Assembly: GCA_020740775.1 (NCBI GenBank)
Contig: JAHEWK010000003.1
Location: forward strand, 3,658,001 to 3,722,000
Direction of reading: 5' to 3'
From: Ilyonectria destructans
Taxonomy: Eukaryota > Ascomycota > Sordariomycetes > Hypocreales > Nectriaceae
Length of the DNA: 64,000 bases
Below, piece after piece: positions 23,101-35,107 of this stretch (the stretch's first letter is position 1; the number at the start of each line of letters is the position of its first letter). Below the pieces are notes generated by a model. It was not told the DNA's origin. It worked only from the letters and a program-made list of their open reading frames with translations, and ran no database searches. Made by a program: the position numbers and the translations under genes.

Positions 23101-25914
23101 CTTGGGGAATTAGCATGACCGTGTAAGTCCAGGGAGGTGGATCGCGAGGACGCAATTGATGTTGACCGGGCAAACGGCCCTTGCTTGAGCAAGTCAGGCG
23201 TCCCATCAGAATTCTCGCTATTCAGAGCTCGCTTCTGTCGTCCCACCAAACCCATGCGAGACAATCCAAAATCAGTGAGCTTGAGGTGGCCTTTCTGGTC
23301 GATCAAGAGGTTGTCTGGTTTCAAATCTCGATGGATAATGCCTCGACTGTGAAGATGCTCAACACCCAAGACAACTTCACCCAAATACTTCTTGACCCAA
23401 TCCTCAGGAAGGCCGCCCAGAACTTTGATCAGGGAAGCACAATCACCACCATTGAGATATTCCATGACAAGGTAGAGGTAGTCTTTGCTGGAAAATGTCC
23501 AGTAAAGCTTAGCAACAAACTCGCTTTCTCCTTGCCACATCATGATGGCACGCTCAGCCTTGACGTTACCGACTTGATTCTTTGCAACCATGTCTGCCTT
23601 CTTGAGAACCTTGATTGCAAAGTACTCTCCTGTGGACTTCTTCTTGGAAAGATAGACACTTCCGAAAGCTCCCTTGCTGATTGGCTTGATGATCTCGAAA
23701 TCTTTGATCGAAGGTTGTGTCGGTCGGGGTTGAGGAGGAGCTTGGTTTGGACCTAGGCGTGGTGAAAGTGGTGGCTTCATAACAAAGTCAGATATGGCAG
23801 CTGAGGACTGCCTTCGATGGTGCTTGGTAGGGATTGGAGCGGGAGAACTAAAGTCACTGCCCGGGAGCATGGGTGACGCTTCAGGAGAAACAATGCCGTC
23901 TTGGGCCATGGGGAAACCTCGGGCCTTGATCCGCAAAGGGGAAGCAGGCGGATGGGGTCGGGAAGGTGATTCCTGACGTCGAGGAGACGTGGCTCCAGGA
24001 AGGATCAGGCTTCGCCGATGGCGTTGCCTAGTGCTAGCAGCTCGTCTGAGGTCTCCAAACTCAGAAATAGGGGACTCGGTCCTGGGGTAGTTGCGGGATG
24101 CAACTGACGAGGATCGCATGCTCCCTTCGCTGTCTGCAGTCTCGCTCTCGAGATAGATCGAGTCTCTACGATTATCCCGAAGCTGAGGTCCCAAGCCACT
24201 GGGGCCGCCGAAGTGGGATCGAGGGGTCGGGCACTCCTTGGGGCTGCTCGATCTCGTTGAGGCAATGAACGAAGTTGGTCGTGAACGATTGCGTCGGTCG
24301 GATATATCCATCTGACGCAAAGCCGCAGCCAGAACAGAAGGACTGTTCAAAGGTTCAGCGTAGGTGTCATCTTCATGGGGTTCACGAGAGACTTCCGCTT
24401 CTCCTGCTTCTTGGTCACACTCCTCATATGTTTCATGGAGCTCGTCATCTCCATCCTCCGTCGAGTCCGTGAGCTCGCCAGCAGCAATACGAGCCGCCTT
24501 CCTCAACGCCTCATCTATGCAGTCTTGAACAAGAACCGCCAGCTCGATCCGAATACGCTCTGCATATTCAATGATCTTCCTGTGACGAAATACGGCATCA
24601 ACCTTGGACCTGGCGACTTTTTCTGTATCAGAACACAAGAGAGCCAGCCCTTGCTCTTGCTCCAGCGTGTTTGTACTCGGTGACTGCCAATGGAGAACTT
24701 GCGAAATCCGTGATTCCGATTGTGGTGATTGTGTGCGGAAATCGCCGTTCGCTTGTTGAGTGGAGGACTCCTTGATGGCGGGTGTGCTAACTTCGATGGC
24801 TGTGTCACACAGGTCCATCAATAGTTCAACAATTCGAGCCTGTGGTCGTCGAATGGCAAATGAACGGGCCCTAGCATGCCCAAATCCACCGGACCGCTCT
24901 CTTGAACGAGGGAGGGAACTACCAGGCGAAGATTGTGTCGACGGTGGTGGTCCGATGGGCAATCCCTTGTACTCGGCGTTCGGGATCGAGGATGGCTCAC
25001 CGGTCGTGGAGCGGCTTTTGCGAGCTTCCAAGGCATCGAGGACCTTGACAATGGAGTGGCGGTGCTCGGTCAAGTTTTCTTGAGCCATCTGTACGTCCAT
25101 CTCGGCTCGGTGTTCTTGGAGGCATAGATCGGTGTGCTTCTCGAACCACCAACGTGGGATCTTGCGCTCACAGATGCGGCAAAGCACCGGAGGTGGGGGG
25201 TCTTGTTCCTCGGGGTCATCTAAGCCACAGTCTGCAAGTTGGGTTAGGTAGCCGGCAAGAACTTCAGCACCAGAGCCCAGCGAGTTAACAATGACGGTGG
25301 GGAGGTCAATTTTGATCTCTCGAGGCGCGATCCACGGACGCAGCATCCACATGGTCTAGAAAAGGACTCATCAGCATTTCGATGACGGTTAGGCCAATGC
25401 ATGTATATAAAAGACTTACGTGACTCTCACCGCCCGATACACTGTCGTACACCATGATCCCTTGGGCTTCGAGGTCGAGGGCCTGCAACTGCGGGTTCTC
25501 GGATTCAGGGTCGGCATCTTCAACCTCTTGTTTTGACAGGAGTTTCGAGAGGGGCCCAAGTTGGATAGCAAAGCGTACTCGATGGCTGCGGGAGTCGTCC
25601 TTCTGCATAGACTCGACGACGTCGGTAAAGACAGATTTGTTGTCGCTCACGATCAGGTCTGATATAGGGAGGCCGTTGACGGATTCGAACTCTGTGCCGA
25701 CAACGTCGGTCCAGGATGGGCTAACCCATTTGATAGTCCCGTCGAGATTGAGGTCAACAATGGTATTGAGGGTCTGCTCGGCGGCCTCGCGAAGTTCCTC
25801 CCGTTCCTCCCGAATGTCCTGGCTCAAGGACCTTTCCATAACGCCGGCCTGTTGCCCTCGCAAAGAGGCAACAGCGGGGGGGGCCAGCGTGGCGCCCACG
25901 GGAGAATCCATCAT
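20139..25914 (-). CDS. rim15: Rim15-type PAS/AGC protein kinase with receiver domain
   Basis: Two exons, 25914-25420 and 25355-20139, give 1903 residues. The 64-nt intron has donor GTAAGT and acceptor TTCTAG, in phase 0. An in-frame stop just upstream fixes the start at the MM pair. Domains in order: a PAS-like domain (about 45-110), the Rim15 zinc motif CRICERKIPRWW...H...C (about 215-240), a Ser/Pro-rich region, and a kinase domain from about 717. The kinase has the glycine loop ISKGAFGSVYL, AIKVLKK, HRDLKPDN with Asp842, and DFG. A long insert of more than 100 residues precedes GTPDYLAPE. An AGC-type tail and a receiver domain (about 1515-1630) follow. The receiver reads FDVIFLEYQLPQ, with Glu1561 at the usual phospho-acceptor Asp position. 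In yeast, Rim15 integrates TORC1, PKA and Pho85 signals to drive quiescence through Igo1/2. The full domain order and near-full length make the call firm. Confidence 0.95.
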
Positions 25915-26164
25915 GTCTCGCAGTTGTCAGGGCCGGGGAGGCGGTCCTGCAGAGGTGTGTGCGTGGTGTTGGGTGACGGGCCGTGTGATGTCGGCCGTGT
26001 GCCTGGCGAAGGAGTCGGTGGTGGGTGGTGGGCTGTGGGCCAGCGGGAAGCACAAGTGGGAGACTCGGGGTCTGGCAAGGGCGCCAGAACTACAGACCCG
26101 CGAGACTCGAAGACATGACTGAGGGTCGGCGGCGAGGAAAGTCTCGGGCTGACGGGTTGGGGGT

Positions 26165-26217
26165 TTGGACGTGGACGTGGACGTGAGCGTGGACGTGAGC
26201 GTGGACGTTGACGTGGT
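26165..26217. repeat. GTGGAC/GTGAGC hexamer array
   Basis: About eight hexamers alternating between GTGGAC and GTGAGC lie in the RIM15 upstream region. Related AGCGGG hexamers follow at 26262-26285. Confidence 0.8.
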
Positions 26218-26590
26218 GGGAAAATCGGAGTCGGAGTCAACCGTCACAGGGTGCGAGCGAGAGCGGGAGCGGGAGCGGGCGCGGGCGTAGTCGCGGGCAT
26301 GGACCGGGGCAAGGCGAAGGGACGAGCAACGGCAAAGGGCGGACGACAGGGCCGGTCGGAGGCCGATTGACAAGGCCGGGCTCTTGTGCGTCGCTGAGGA
26401 GCTTGACGAGGTCAGAAAACACAGAAGCCGCAGGGTTGTCGGGACGCTCGTCGCCGTTGAAGGGGGAGGAAGACAAAGTTCAGCCCAGGCGCCTCACCAA
26501 GGTCGACCAAGCCGTGGCTCGCGTTCCTCTCATGATACAATAAGCGGGGAAGGCGGCGCAGGGTCCAATCACCACCCACCATCCCCGGGG

Positions 26591-26606
26591 GCTACTACGT
26601 AGTAGC
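26591..26606. repeat. 16-bp perfect palindrome centred on TACGTA
   Basis: The sequence GCTACTACGTAGTAGC is its own reverse complement. The same core recurs as palindromes at 7631-7644, 55508-55519 and, shorter, at 62212-62221. Confidence 0.85.
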
Positions 26607-26666
26607 TTCTAGTCTGCTGAGCCTGCTTTGCTTTCGGGGTGGATGCACGCTGGTGTCTTGCGCTTC

Positions 26667-26699
26667 TCACATTTCTCGCATTTCTCACATTTCTCACGC
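26667..26699. repeat. TTTCTCACA nonamer array
   Basis: Nearly four tandem copies of TTTCTCACA/TTTCTCGCA lie in the RIM15 upstream region. Confidence 0.75.
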
Positions 26700-26899
26700 T
26701 CCAGCTGGATTATTACTAACGCGGCAACGCGGGTACAGAAGTCACAGCCTGCCGAATGCCTCTCCTCAAGCCAAACCAGCCAAGCGCAGCACGCACGCTA
26801 AAACTACTACGGTACTTCATCCTGCGCTGCCTGCTGCACTGCAACAGCGGGCGGATACGTTGATGTGCTCCGCCGTGTGCGGTGCGCTGTTGTCTGTGT

Positions 26900-26955
26900 G
26901 TTCGTGTGTGTGTGTGTGTGCGTGTGCGTGTCCGGGTGCGTGTGCCAGTGCGTGT
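26900..26955. repeat. GT-rich dinucleotide tract
   Basis: A (GT)n tract is interrupted by C and is likely a microsatellite. On the opposite strand it gives an apparent Thr-His repeat frame, which is not a gene. Confidence 0.8.
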
Positions 26956-28802
26956 TTCTACGTGTGCTCTGTGTTTCCTTCCGGGGTGCGCGCGAGAACG
27001 ACGACTCCCTCACCTCACCTCACCTCACCCACCACCAAACGGAGTCGCTTGAGCCCTTGAACATTCAAGCCCAGTCAGTCAACCGGCTCTGGATTCCTTC
27101 CTCGCTTGGTTGGTAATCTTATTAGGTCCCCATCTCACTCAAGCTGACTGGCGATTCTCGCCCAACGCCTCCACTCAGGGCTGGAATCTACGTGACTTGT
27201 ATACCTGGGGGGGGAGACCCTGTACATACGTAGTAATACCCCGTAAACCATGCTTGGACGTCAAGTCTCAATCTGGACAGCCTCTCTGGCGATAGAATGG
27301 GAAGCACGAGACAAGATGTAATACACATATTACCTATGTAACCCTCATCCGGCATATCCATCAGGTGCCCAGAAGAAAATGATAAAAAAAGACAGAGAGG
27401 AGGGGGTTAGAACAAACCAGAACTAACAAGGGAAAAACGCAGAAGATCGCTTCTGGTTTCGCCCTCTTCCGGCTTCTACAGATTGAGGCGTCCCCTTCCC
27501 CCCACCCCGAGTCTCACCCTGGACCATACCCGCACATTGTTTCTCCCTCTGCGAGTCTGCATCCCTCCCCATGACCTCCGCCAACCGACAACGGGCGTCG
27601 CGGAAACGGGCCGGGGGGGTTGTGTGATGTGTGCTAATAGCATTTCTAGTCAAGTGCCTAACTTACTGCTAGCAAAGGCGGGTACCGGCGCACATCAGCA
27701 CATCCAAATGCATGAAGACGACCATCAACAAACAAGATTGTCTCACTGGGGCCGAACATCTCCTCCCCGGTGAGCATGAGGCGCCCTCCCTACCTACCGT
27801 TCCGTGGCGGGACCTGCAATTGGACACAGCGCCCTCATGCATTCCCAATGCTTGTGCTTGGTCTCTCCAGGCTTGGTCTCCTCGGGTTCCCCTCGTGTCG
27901 TCCAGGTGCATATATCACTCACAGCTCCAGTGCTGCAGCGTGCTACCGATCGAACGACTTGGGCCATTAATCACGGGCGGTAGCACTGTGAGTCACCTTT
28001 CCCCCCCCATGGTGCCAAGGGCCAGCCGGCCGAAGCAGCTTCGCATTGATGGACTCCGAGTCTGTGAGTCTCTTCACCGCCGTCCCAATATTTCCCGTCT
28101 GCTACGCCGTGACCCGAATCCCACCCATCGAGCCGCTCAAACACTCGACTTGGTCTCATCACGGCTGCATCAATGAGCTGATTTGGCTTCTCTCCCCCGA
28201 CTCCGTAGCCATTTACCTTGCCATTTCCCTTCCCATCAGTCACATTCACCATGATCATCGCCCCTGATCAACCGGCTGTATCGTCGTACCTGGACTACGT
28301 ACCCTACCATCCATCATCTCCTCCCGGCTTCCGACTTTCCCACCTCCGCAGGACGGAGGTAGGTTCGTAGACCAATCTCCAGGGTTCCAGGGCCGGGATT
28401 GCAGGATTGCAGGATATTCCGACGCATCCACCTCCAACTGCCGGGGCTTTTCAAGCATGGAGTTGATCCGTACCGTATCGTCATCGTTGGAGATTGCATT
28501 CGAGCCCGTCACATGCGCTACTGTCTGCTCACTCTGCTTATACTGCCCTTCCTATAAGCCCCCAGCACCGCCCGGCTGCAGCCTCTGGCGAATTGACCCT
28601 CTCACTATCGAGCGTCTCATTCCCCTCCCACCCTCTGCCGATGGGGGTTAACTCCGCCACGGGGTTCCCCCCTCGCAGGAGCCGACACGTTTGACCGAAC
28701 AGAAGTAGGGTGGCAGAACAGATGCTGAAAATAGCAGCCATCAGTTCGCGCCGCTCCTGGGCAGAACGACATGATGATAAGCACGAGACCTGGGGCCTTT
28801 GA

Positions 28803-29774
28803 TCATGTCGAATCCGCACCATCAAGTGCCCATTCTTGTCTCTGTTCTTCGAGCCACTCCCCTTTCTCTATCCAGAGCTGTTCTAGCCATGTTGCCAGGT
28901 CCTCGTCCTTGGTGGGGAGGGAATCAATAGGGAATCGCCGAGCGCGCACGTGGAACTTGTATCCGCTTTGGTCGCTTATTTCCGGGGCGCTGAGCGTTTC
29001 CCAAATAGAGGGTGCCTTCTGAAATGACCCTTGATGTTGATATGCAATGGTGAAATCATACACTGCCTTGACGTGCGGCGCCTTTCGAAGGTGCTGCACC
29101 GTAGTTATGAAGCCCTTGGTGCGCGGGTAGAGCAGATGCATCGGCTGCCGCCGACCTCCCGTCTTACAAAAGTCCAGCGATTCGTCGTACTTGCGTTTTG
29201 TGAAACGAGTACCCTCGCTGTAGCTGATAAGCCCTGCGTGCAATGTCAGTCCCGCCAATGGGTCGGCCTCGAGGTACTCACATGTCGGAAAGGCTCTCTG
29301 AACGATGTTGGAGAACACATTGTCCAGCTCGGTCTTATCTTTGAGCCAGTTGCGAGTCACTAGAGGCATCCCCATGGCCCAAAGCCCCCATCCAAGGAAG
29401 GGCACCATGCGCAGCTGAGCCTTGGCAAAGTACCTGCATCGCCCCAGCATGCCAGATCTCTGGGCCAGGGCTTGGATGAGATAGAAGTCGGACCAAGCCA
29501 CATGGTTGGCTACGACGATCGCTGACTCGCCCGGAGGAAGAAGGTCGCCAGAAATGCGGATGTGAGCCCCATTCACGAGGACGAAGATGGCCTGTACCCA
29601 GGACCAAATGGACAGGGCGATGATGGAGGATGCATCATACACACGGCGAGGCGAGATGAGTTTCAGTGGCAACAAGAGCGACAGGGCGATGTCAGCCACG
29701 AAGAGAGAGAACACCCATGGGACCGTGAGGACGAGGCCCCGAAAGATGGTTTGGAGAGACCCGAACTGCGTCAT
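28803..29774 (-). CDS. Lysophospholipid acyltransferase (PlsC/LPLAT family)
   Basis: Two exons are proposed, 29774-29282 and 29233-28803, giving 307 residues. The whole span is also open without splicing. However, 29234-29281 has donor GTGAGT, branch CTGAC and acceptor GCAG, and removing these 48 nt restores FPTWLISYSEGTR, the family form. Motif I is NHVAWSDF (His91, Asp96) and motif III is SEGTR (171-174). Hydrophobic segments lie near residues 12-40 and 50-70. Family members transfer an acyl group from acyl-CoA to lysophosphatidic acid or another lysophospholipid in the ER membrane. The layout resembles the AGPAT3/4/5 branch, but the acceptor is not determined. The gene is divergent from the bZIP gene and downstream of the RIM15 upstream region. 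Confidence 0.88.
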   Translation of the reverse strand: MTQFGSLQTIFRGLVLTVPWVFSLFVADIALSLLLPLKLISPRRVYDASSIIALSIWSWVQAIFVLVNGAHIRISGDLLPPGESAIVVANHVAWSDFYLIQALAQRSGMLGRCRYFAKAQLRMVPFLGWGLWAMGMPLVTRNWLKDKTELDNVFSNIVQRAFPTCEYLEADPLAGLTLHAGLISYSEGTRFTKRKYDESLDFCKTGGRRQPMHLLYPRTKGFITTVQHLRKAPHVKAVYDFTIAYQHQGSFQKAPSIWETLSAPEISDQSGYKFHVRARRFPIDSLPTKDEDLATWLEQLWIEKGEWLEEQRQEWALDGADST

Positions 29775-31154
29775 AATTTCGGATATCAGAAGAGGGCCCT
29801 CCCGTCGGTATTATTTCTTCGGGGTTCTCAAAACAGGCAGGGTTCCAAACAGCAACGGTTGAGACAATCGATGGTGATGACGACACCATTCCAGCGTCCT
29901 TGGGGGAGAGTCAGCGGCTGAGATGGACTCGAAAAAGGACCAGCCTCGGTCAGCCCCGACTTCCTATTGGCCCATACCTGAGGCCAAAGAGGGGCTGCAG
30001 TGTGACTTCGCCCAGTGCACCTGAACCACGCTCTAATAGCCAACGGCACCGCGGCTTCGATTCTTGAATCCTTCGTCCGATTCAGAAGCCTCGTGCCTGG
30101 TGCCTCAAAGGGTCCAGATCCAGGTCCAGGTCTGGGTCCAGATCCAGCGCAACATTCTCCATATATAGCCGAACGGCCTTTTTTCCCATTCGCCCGGGTC
30201 GTGGTCAAGGCCGTGAACGGTACGCTGCTCCAACTGGCTCAAGTGCGGCGAGCTACCTTAGGTAGGTAGGTACCTAGGCGGTCCATCTGCAGTGGAATAC
30301 GAGTGTCCTGCTTACGTACTCCGATGGCGGGGTTCTCAACGAGGCTGCCCTATCGGGTTTGGAGGGTTCAGGTCAACGTCTGTAGGGGGCTGTGCGCTCT
30401 TGGGTGCCGCTTGAAGACGCATCTCCGGCGCGTCCATGTCCTCCTGAGTCCTGACTCTGGACAGCCTGGGTTTTTCGTCGCGATTACTTCAATTTGTCTC
30501 CCTTTCCCTGTCTCGCCGTCTCTCTCGAGGCCTGTCTCGCCTGCGCACTGTCCTCGACCTCCCCGCGGCCTTCCAAACGTCACTGACTGCCATCCCCGCG
30601 CCTCCACCCGTGCTTATATCTCCCCTCCACGACACTAATCGATCAGCCTTACGTACCTACCTGTTGTACCTTGTCTGCTGCCAGACAGAGCTGGTGGGTA
30701 CGGAGCTACGGAAAATTGGCCTCAAATTACCTCTGACGCTCCTGCCTTACCTAATCTCCTTTCGCCGACCACTAAACGCCGTTCGGTGACTCTGCTGGTC
30801 ACTGCACAGAGCGCCGACGCACCGTCGTTTCATCTTCAAGGCATCGCCAGATCTCCCCACAGCGTCGCATGACGCACCGTTTAAGACTTGCGTGCAAACT
30901 GCCGACGTCCTCGTCAAGAACAATCGCCTCATTGGGGACTCTGTTTGCAAGGGCGTCAATCCGCTATCTGACAGAATCAGCGCGCTAGACACGACACTGT
31001 AGGTCAGCACATGTCCACGCGGCAGCGCAAACCCCGGTCTGCGACAGCGTTCCGTTGCGCCCTCGCCTTGCACATCTACCTAGTCGCTCTACCGCCGTTT
31101 CCTAGAACTAACCAATCTTCCAGGACGTCGATCGGCCTCTAACCGAGGCCAGCC
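29775..31154. promoter_or_regulatory. Shared divergent promoter of acyltransferase and bZIP genes
   Basis: This 1.4 kb lies between divergent starts. It contains a CCAGGT/CCAGAT repeat near 30111-30149, a TACC/GGTA palindromic patch at 30255-30277 and a C/T-rich stretch at 30490-30640. No convincing gene is visible. The last 400 bases are probably the bZIP 5' UTR. Confidence 0.5.
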
Positions 31155-32564
31155 ATGTCTTTCTCTGCGTCACACATCCCCGCCGTTTCACAACGCTCCA
31201 TGTCCTCGTCAATGTCTCCAGACCGCGGGGACGGCGGGACTGGAGCCCTAACTTCGGATGGGGAAGACAAGGCCGGCTCCTCGGGTCCCGATCTAAGCAT
31301 CCTTCAGACCCTTGCCGACAAGAGGACGACCCGTGGTAAGGACATATCTATTCTCGACTGCAAACTCAGCCGTTCAGCAACTAATACCCGGGATCAGAGG
31401 GAAATCCGCCAAAGAAGCGTGGTCCTAAGCCCAACAGCAAGCCAGCTTTGACAAGGCGCCAGGAGCTGAATCGACAAGCTCAGAGGTATGTTTGACAGTC
31501 TTCTCCCAATCACACCGCCCAATCTCATGTCCACTCACTAGGACACATCGGGAGAGAAAGGAGCTGTACATCAAGGCCCTTGAGGATGAGGTCCTTAGAC
31601 TCAAGGAAATCTTCAGCAATGTCTCTCTGGATAGAGAGAGGTTGGCCGAAGAAAACAGGCACCTACGAGATGCATTGGTAGAGAACGGCATCCCATTCGG
31701 TAGTCCCGGGAGCGGAACCAGTCACGCCCCTGGATCCAGTGCATTCACGCCACCTATGACTACACACTCCACCACGCCATCAATGACTTCGTCAAGTCAT
31801 GCGCCGGCCGATCGCCAGCAGCAGATTGGCGGCCATCAGCTTCGAGACATGACACAACAAGCTTCGGGCCAAGGCATGGATGTGGAACAGGCGGGCATTG
31901 ATTTCGTTTTAACGTACGACAACCTCCCTTCCAAATCCAAGGCCTACCCCCAGTGATTTGATGGGAGTCTCATCATGTCACGAATGGGCGGGGGACCGGG
32001 TTATGCATCGTCATCGGGCTGGCTAACGCATTCGATTTCGTCGAGGGGTCATGTAGTCTAGAGAAACCCTGTAAAGCACACCTTCAGTTTTTGCTCGAAC
32101 GAAAAGATGAGCCAGGAGGAGAGCCGTGTGGTCATGCACTCATGGCGTCGTGTCCGCCAGAACCCTTCCCGGAGTCGAGACCAGACCTCCCCTTCGGCCA
32201 CGCTCACCTCCAGGGTGACGCAGTGTGGGGACATGGAACTTGGCAGCCTACTAAGGCTGACCTCTCGACGCTGCTAGATCTCAGCAAGAAACTCGACCTC
32301 GATGGCGAGGTTACTCCTGTCATGGCGTGGGGGATGTTGTTGGCTCATCCCAGGGCACAGGAGCTCGGGGCCCAGGATTTTCAGAGACTAGCGGATGAGT
32401 TGGTCCGAAAAGTGAGATGCTACGGGTAAGCCTACACCAGCGCCTTTTTGTGATATGTTTTGCTAACTAGAGTTCATAGTTTTGGCGCTGTCATGGAGGA
32501 GTTTGAGGTGAGAGACGCATTGGATAGCCTATTTACCTGGCAGCCTGCTATGGTTCTTGCGTAA
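31155..32564 (+). CDS. bZIP transcription factor
   Basis: Five exons are inferred: 31155-31335, 31398-31485, 31542-31913, 32057-32425 and 32480-32564, giving 364 residues. All phases fit, and introns show GTAAGG, GTATGT, GTACGA and GTAAGC donors with CTAAC-type branches. The basic region is RRQELNRQAQRTHRERKE with Asn85-x2-Ala88-Gln89-x3-Arg93. It is followed by a zipper with residues 103, 110, 117 (Val), 124 and 131 at heptad spacing. The second intron cuts codon Arg90 within the basic region. The middle is Ser/Thr/Pro-rich. The C-terminal part, with FVLTLEKPC, a GHALMA segment and RKVRCYGFGAVMEEFEVRDAL, matches a conserved fungal bZIP subgroup as I remember it. It is presumably a nuclear dimer. 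Targets cannot be told from sequence and I do not assign a symbol. Confidence 0.85.
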
Positions 32565-33210
32565 TTTGATGGGTTGGGCGTTTATGTGCGCTATTGGGAG
32601 TATGGGTGGGTTGAGACTAGGTATCCTCTCTGGAGTGTTGGGGGCAATGGTATTGTTAGGGGGGGGGTGTAGGATAGGAGCAATCGGTACCAGATTCATT
32701 CATTTGGACACTACGCAACAATATACGAGACAACACTCCTCACATGAAGACATAAAGAACTCGAAACTTAGATATTGACTTAACACCACATACTTGGGGA
32801 GCCAACGACGATATCCCCATTTTGATTTACAGGCTCAAGCATCTCAGTTACGTTCCTGAGATATTTCCTCGGGAACCTTGATCTGAGTGGTTGAGGTTGA
32901 TATCTAGCTGTAGCAGTTTACCCTACACCCACAAAACGGTACCGTTGGGGGAGGGGGGCAAAACGGTGTGGCGGTGCTGTGGCTGGTGAATAGCCCACAA
33001 CCACGCACCACGCACCAGTCTCACAGGCTTATAGTGGTGTGCCGCGGGGCTTGGGACATTTTTTTTCGCCACGCCAGGGTGCCCCACACTCCACCCCACC
33101 ACAAATTCATCGTCGACGTCCAAATTCAAGCATCGCCGGTGATAAAGCGCAACTCCTCGTCTCCCCCCACCCGCACGCGCACGTCGAAGCCGCATCACAA
33201 ACCACCCAAC
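32565..33210. promoter_or_regulatory. bZIP 3' region and eIF3d promoter
   Basis: This 646-base intergenic stretch has a G run near 32660, a G run near 32950 and a C/A-rich leader immediately before the eIF3d start. No separate gene is seen. Confidence 0.5.
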
Positions 33211-35107
33211 ATGGCGGACTCACTCGACTACGTTCAGATCTGCGAAAGCTGCCCCTCCGGCGACGGCTGGGGTCCTTCCGTCACCACCGAGACCACCCTC
33301 AACGGCGTTCCCTATGCGCCCTTCTCCAAGGGCGACAAGCTGGGCCGCATGGCTGACTGGACCACCGAGGGCAAGGACCGCGAGGGACGCGGTGGCCGCG
33401 CGCAGTACAACCGCAGCTTCCGAGGTATGGGTTTTTTTTTTTGATATTTCGTCTCGCTATTTCAACGTCTCTTCTCCATCCATGTATACTGACGCCTTGT
33501 CCCCGCAGACCAGCAAGTCTACGGCTCCAGCCACGCCATCACCTTCAACGCCCCCCCCGCCGAGGACGAGTCCAGCTTCTCCGTCGTCAGCAACACCCGA
33601 GACTCAACCAAGACTAGATTCGGCCGCGGTGCTGTCTTCACCCGTGGCCGCGGCCAGCGTGGTGCCGCCACCAACGCTCGTGGTGGCCGACAGGCCCTGC
33701 AGAGGACCGACAACCGTGGCGGCCGACAGGGCGGCTACGGAGGCTACAACGACCGGGGCGGCCAGCGTGGTGGTGGCCGTGGTGGTCGCCGCTTTGGCTG
33801 GAAGGACTACGACAAGCCTGCTCGCAACCGTGATGCCAGTGTCAACATCAAGGCCGAGTGGAAGCTGCTGGAGGAGATTGACTTCAACCGTCTGGCCAAG
33901 CTGAACCTCGAGACCGACGAGGGTGAGGACCTGGACGACTACGGTTTCCTCTACTACTATGACCGCACCTACGACAAGCAGCCTGTCAAGGGAACCGAGA
34001 GGAAGCTCACCCCTATCGACCGTGCCGCCTACAACGTCACCACCTCTTCCGATCCCGTTATCCAGGAGCTCGCCGACAAGGACGAGGCCACAATCTTCGC
34101 CACCGACAGCATTCTCTCCATGCTCATGTGCTCGCCCCGCTCAGTCTACCCCTGGGATATTGTCATCTCTCGACAGGGCAACAAGATCTTCTTGGACAAG
34201 CGTGATAACGCTGCTCTTGACATGGTGACCGTCAATGAGAACGCCGCCGACGCCCCTCTCGATGCCGCCGATGGCAGCAAGGACACCATCAACCAGCCCA
34301 CCGCCCTGGCCGAGGAGGCTACCTACATCAACCACAACTTCGCCAACCAGGTTGTCAATGAGAACGAGTCCTCCAAGGTGCAGATGGCTCACGCCAACCC
34401 CTTCTACAACTCCTCCGAGGACACCGACCCTCCCGCCAGCAAGGCCTACAAGTACCGACGTTTCGATCTCTCGACCAACGACGAGGAGCCTGTCTACCTG
34501 ATTGTGCGAACCGAGGTCGACGCCGTGCAGAAGAACGGCATCAGCGGCGAGGATCAGCACATGACCATCAAGGCGCTCAACGAGTTCGATAACAAGGCTC
34601 AGGGCAGTGGTGGCGCCCTCGACTGGCGAAGCAAGCTCGTCACCCAGCGCGGTGCCGTCGTTGCTACTGAGATGAAGAACAACAGCTGCAAGCTGGCCCG
34701 ATGGACCGTGCAGAGCATCCTGGCCAAGGCCGACGTGATGAAGCTTGGGTATGTCCTCCTGAATCTTACCATGTGAATCCCCGTGAAGCTAACTTCCATC
34801 TTCTAGTTTCGTCTCCCGTCTGAGCCCCCGCTCTAACGACAAGCACGTCGTCCTGGGCGTTGTTGGCTGGAAGCCCCGGGACTTCGCTAACCAAATGAAC
34901 CTGTCGCTGTCCAACGGTTGGGGTATCGTCCGTACCATCGCCGACATGTGCCTGAACAGCTCTGAGGAGGATAGCAAGTTCGTCCTCGTCAAGGACCCCA
35001 ACAAGTCCATTCTCCGCCTGTACGAGGTCCCTACTGGCAGCTTCGACCAGGACGAGGACGAGGAGGAGGTGGAGGCGCCCCAACCCGAGGAGGGCGCAGA
35101 GCAGTAG
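33211..35107 (+). CDS. Translation initiation factor eIF3 subunit D
   Basis: Three exons, 33211-33424, 33509-34748 and 34807-35107, give 584 residues, the usual size for fungal eIF3d. Donors are GTATGG and GTATGT, acceptors CCGCAG and TTCTAG. The N-terminus reads [17 protein letters not shown] and [12 protein letters not shown]. An Arg/Gly-rich RNA-binding-type stretch lies at about 120-165, followed by [12 protein letters not shown]. The central region contains [14 protein letters not shown] and the C-terminal domain has [16 protein letters not shown] and [16 protein letters not shown]. The tail is acidic. In other eukaryotes eIF3d sits at the mRNA exit side of the 40S-bound eIF3 complex and its central domain can bind the mRNA cap. 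Codon use is strongly C-ending, as in a highly expressed gene. It is the last intact gene before the transposon island. Confidence 0.96.

Larger units (their letters stand above)
25915..28802. promoter_or_regulatory. RIM15 upstream region and acyltransferase 3' region; no gene seen
   Basis: These 2.9 kb hold the RIM15 promoter and probably a long 5' UTR next to 25914. Low-complexity elements follow: GTGGAC/GTGAGC repeats at 26165-26217, a TTTCTCACA array at 26667-26699, a GT-rich tract at 26900-26955 and CCTCA repeats at 27008-27031. A 16-bp palindrome lies at 26591-26606. Reading frames here show no known family. Confidence 0.5.
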
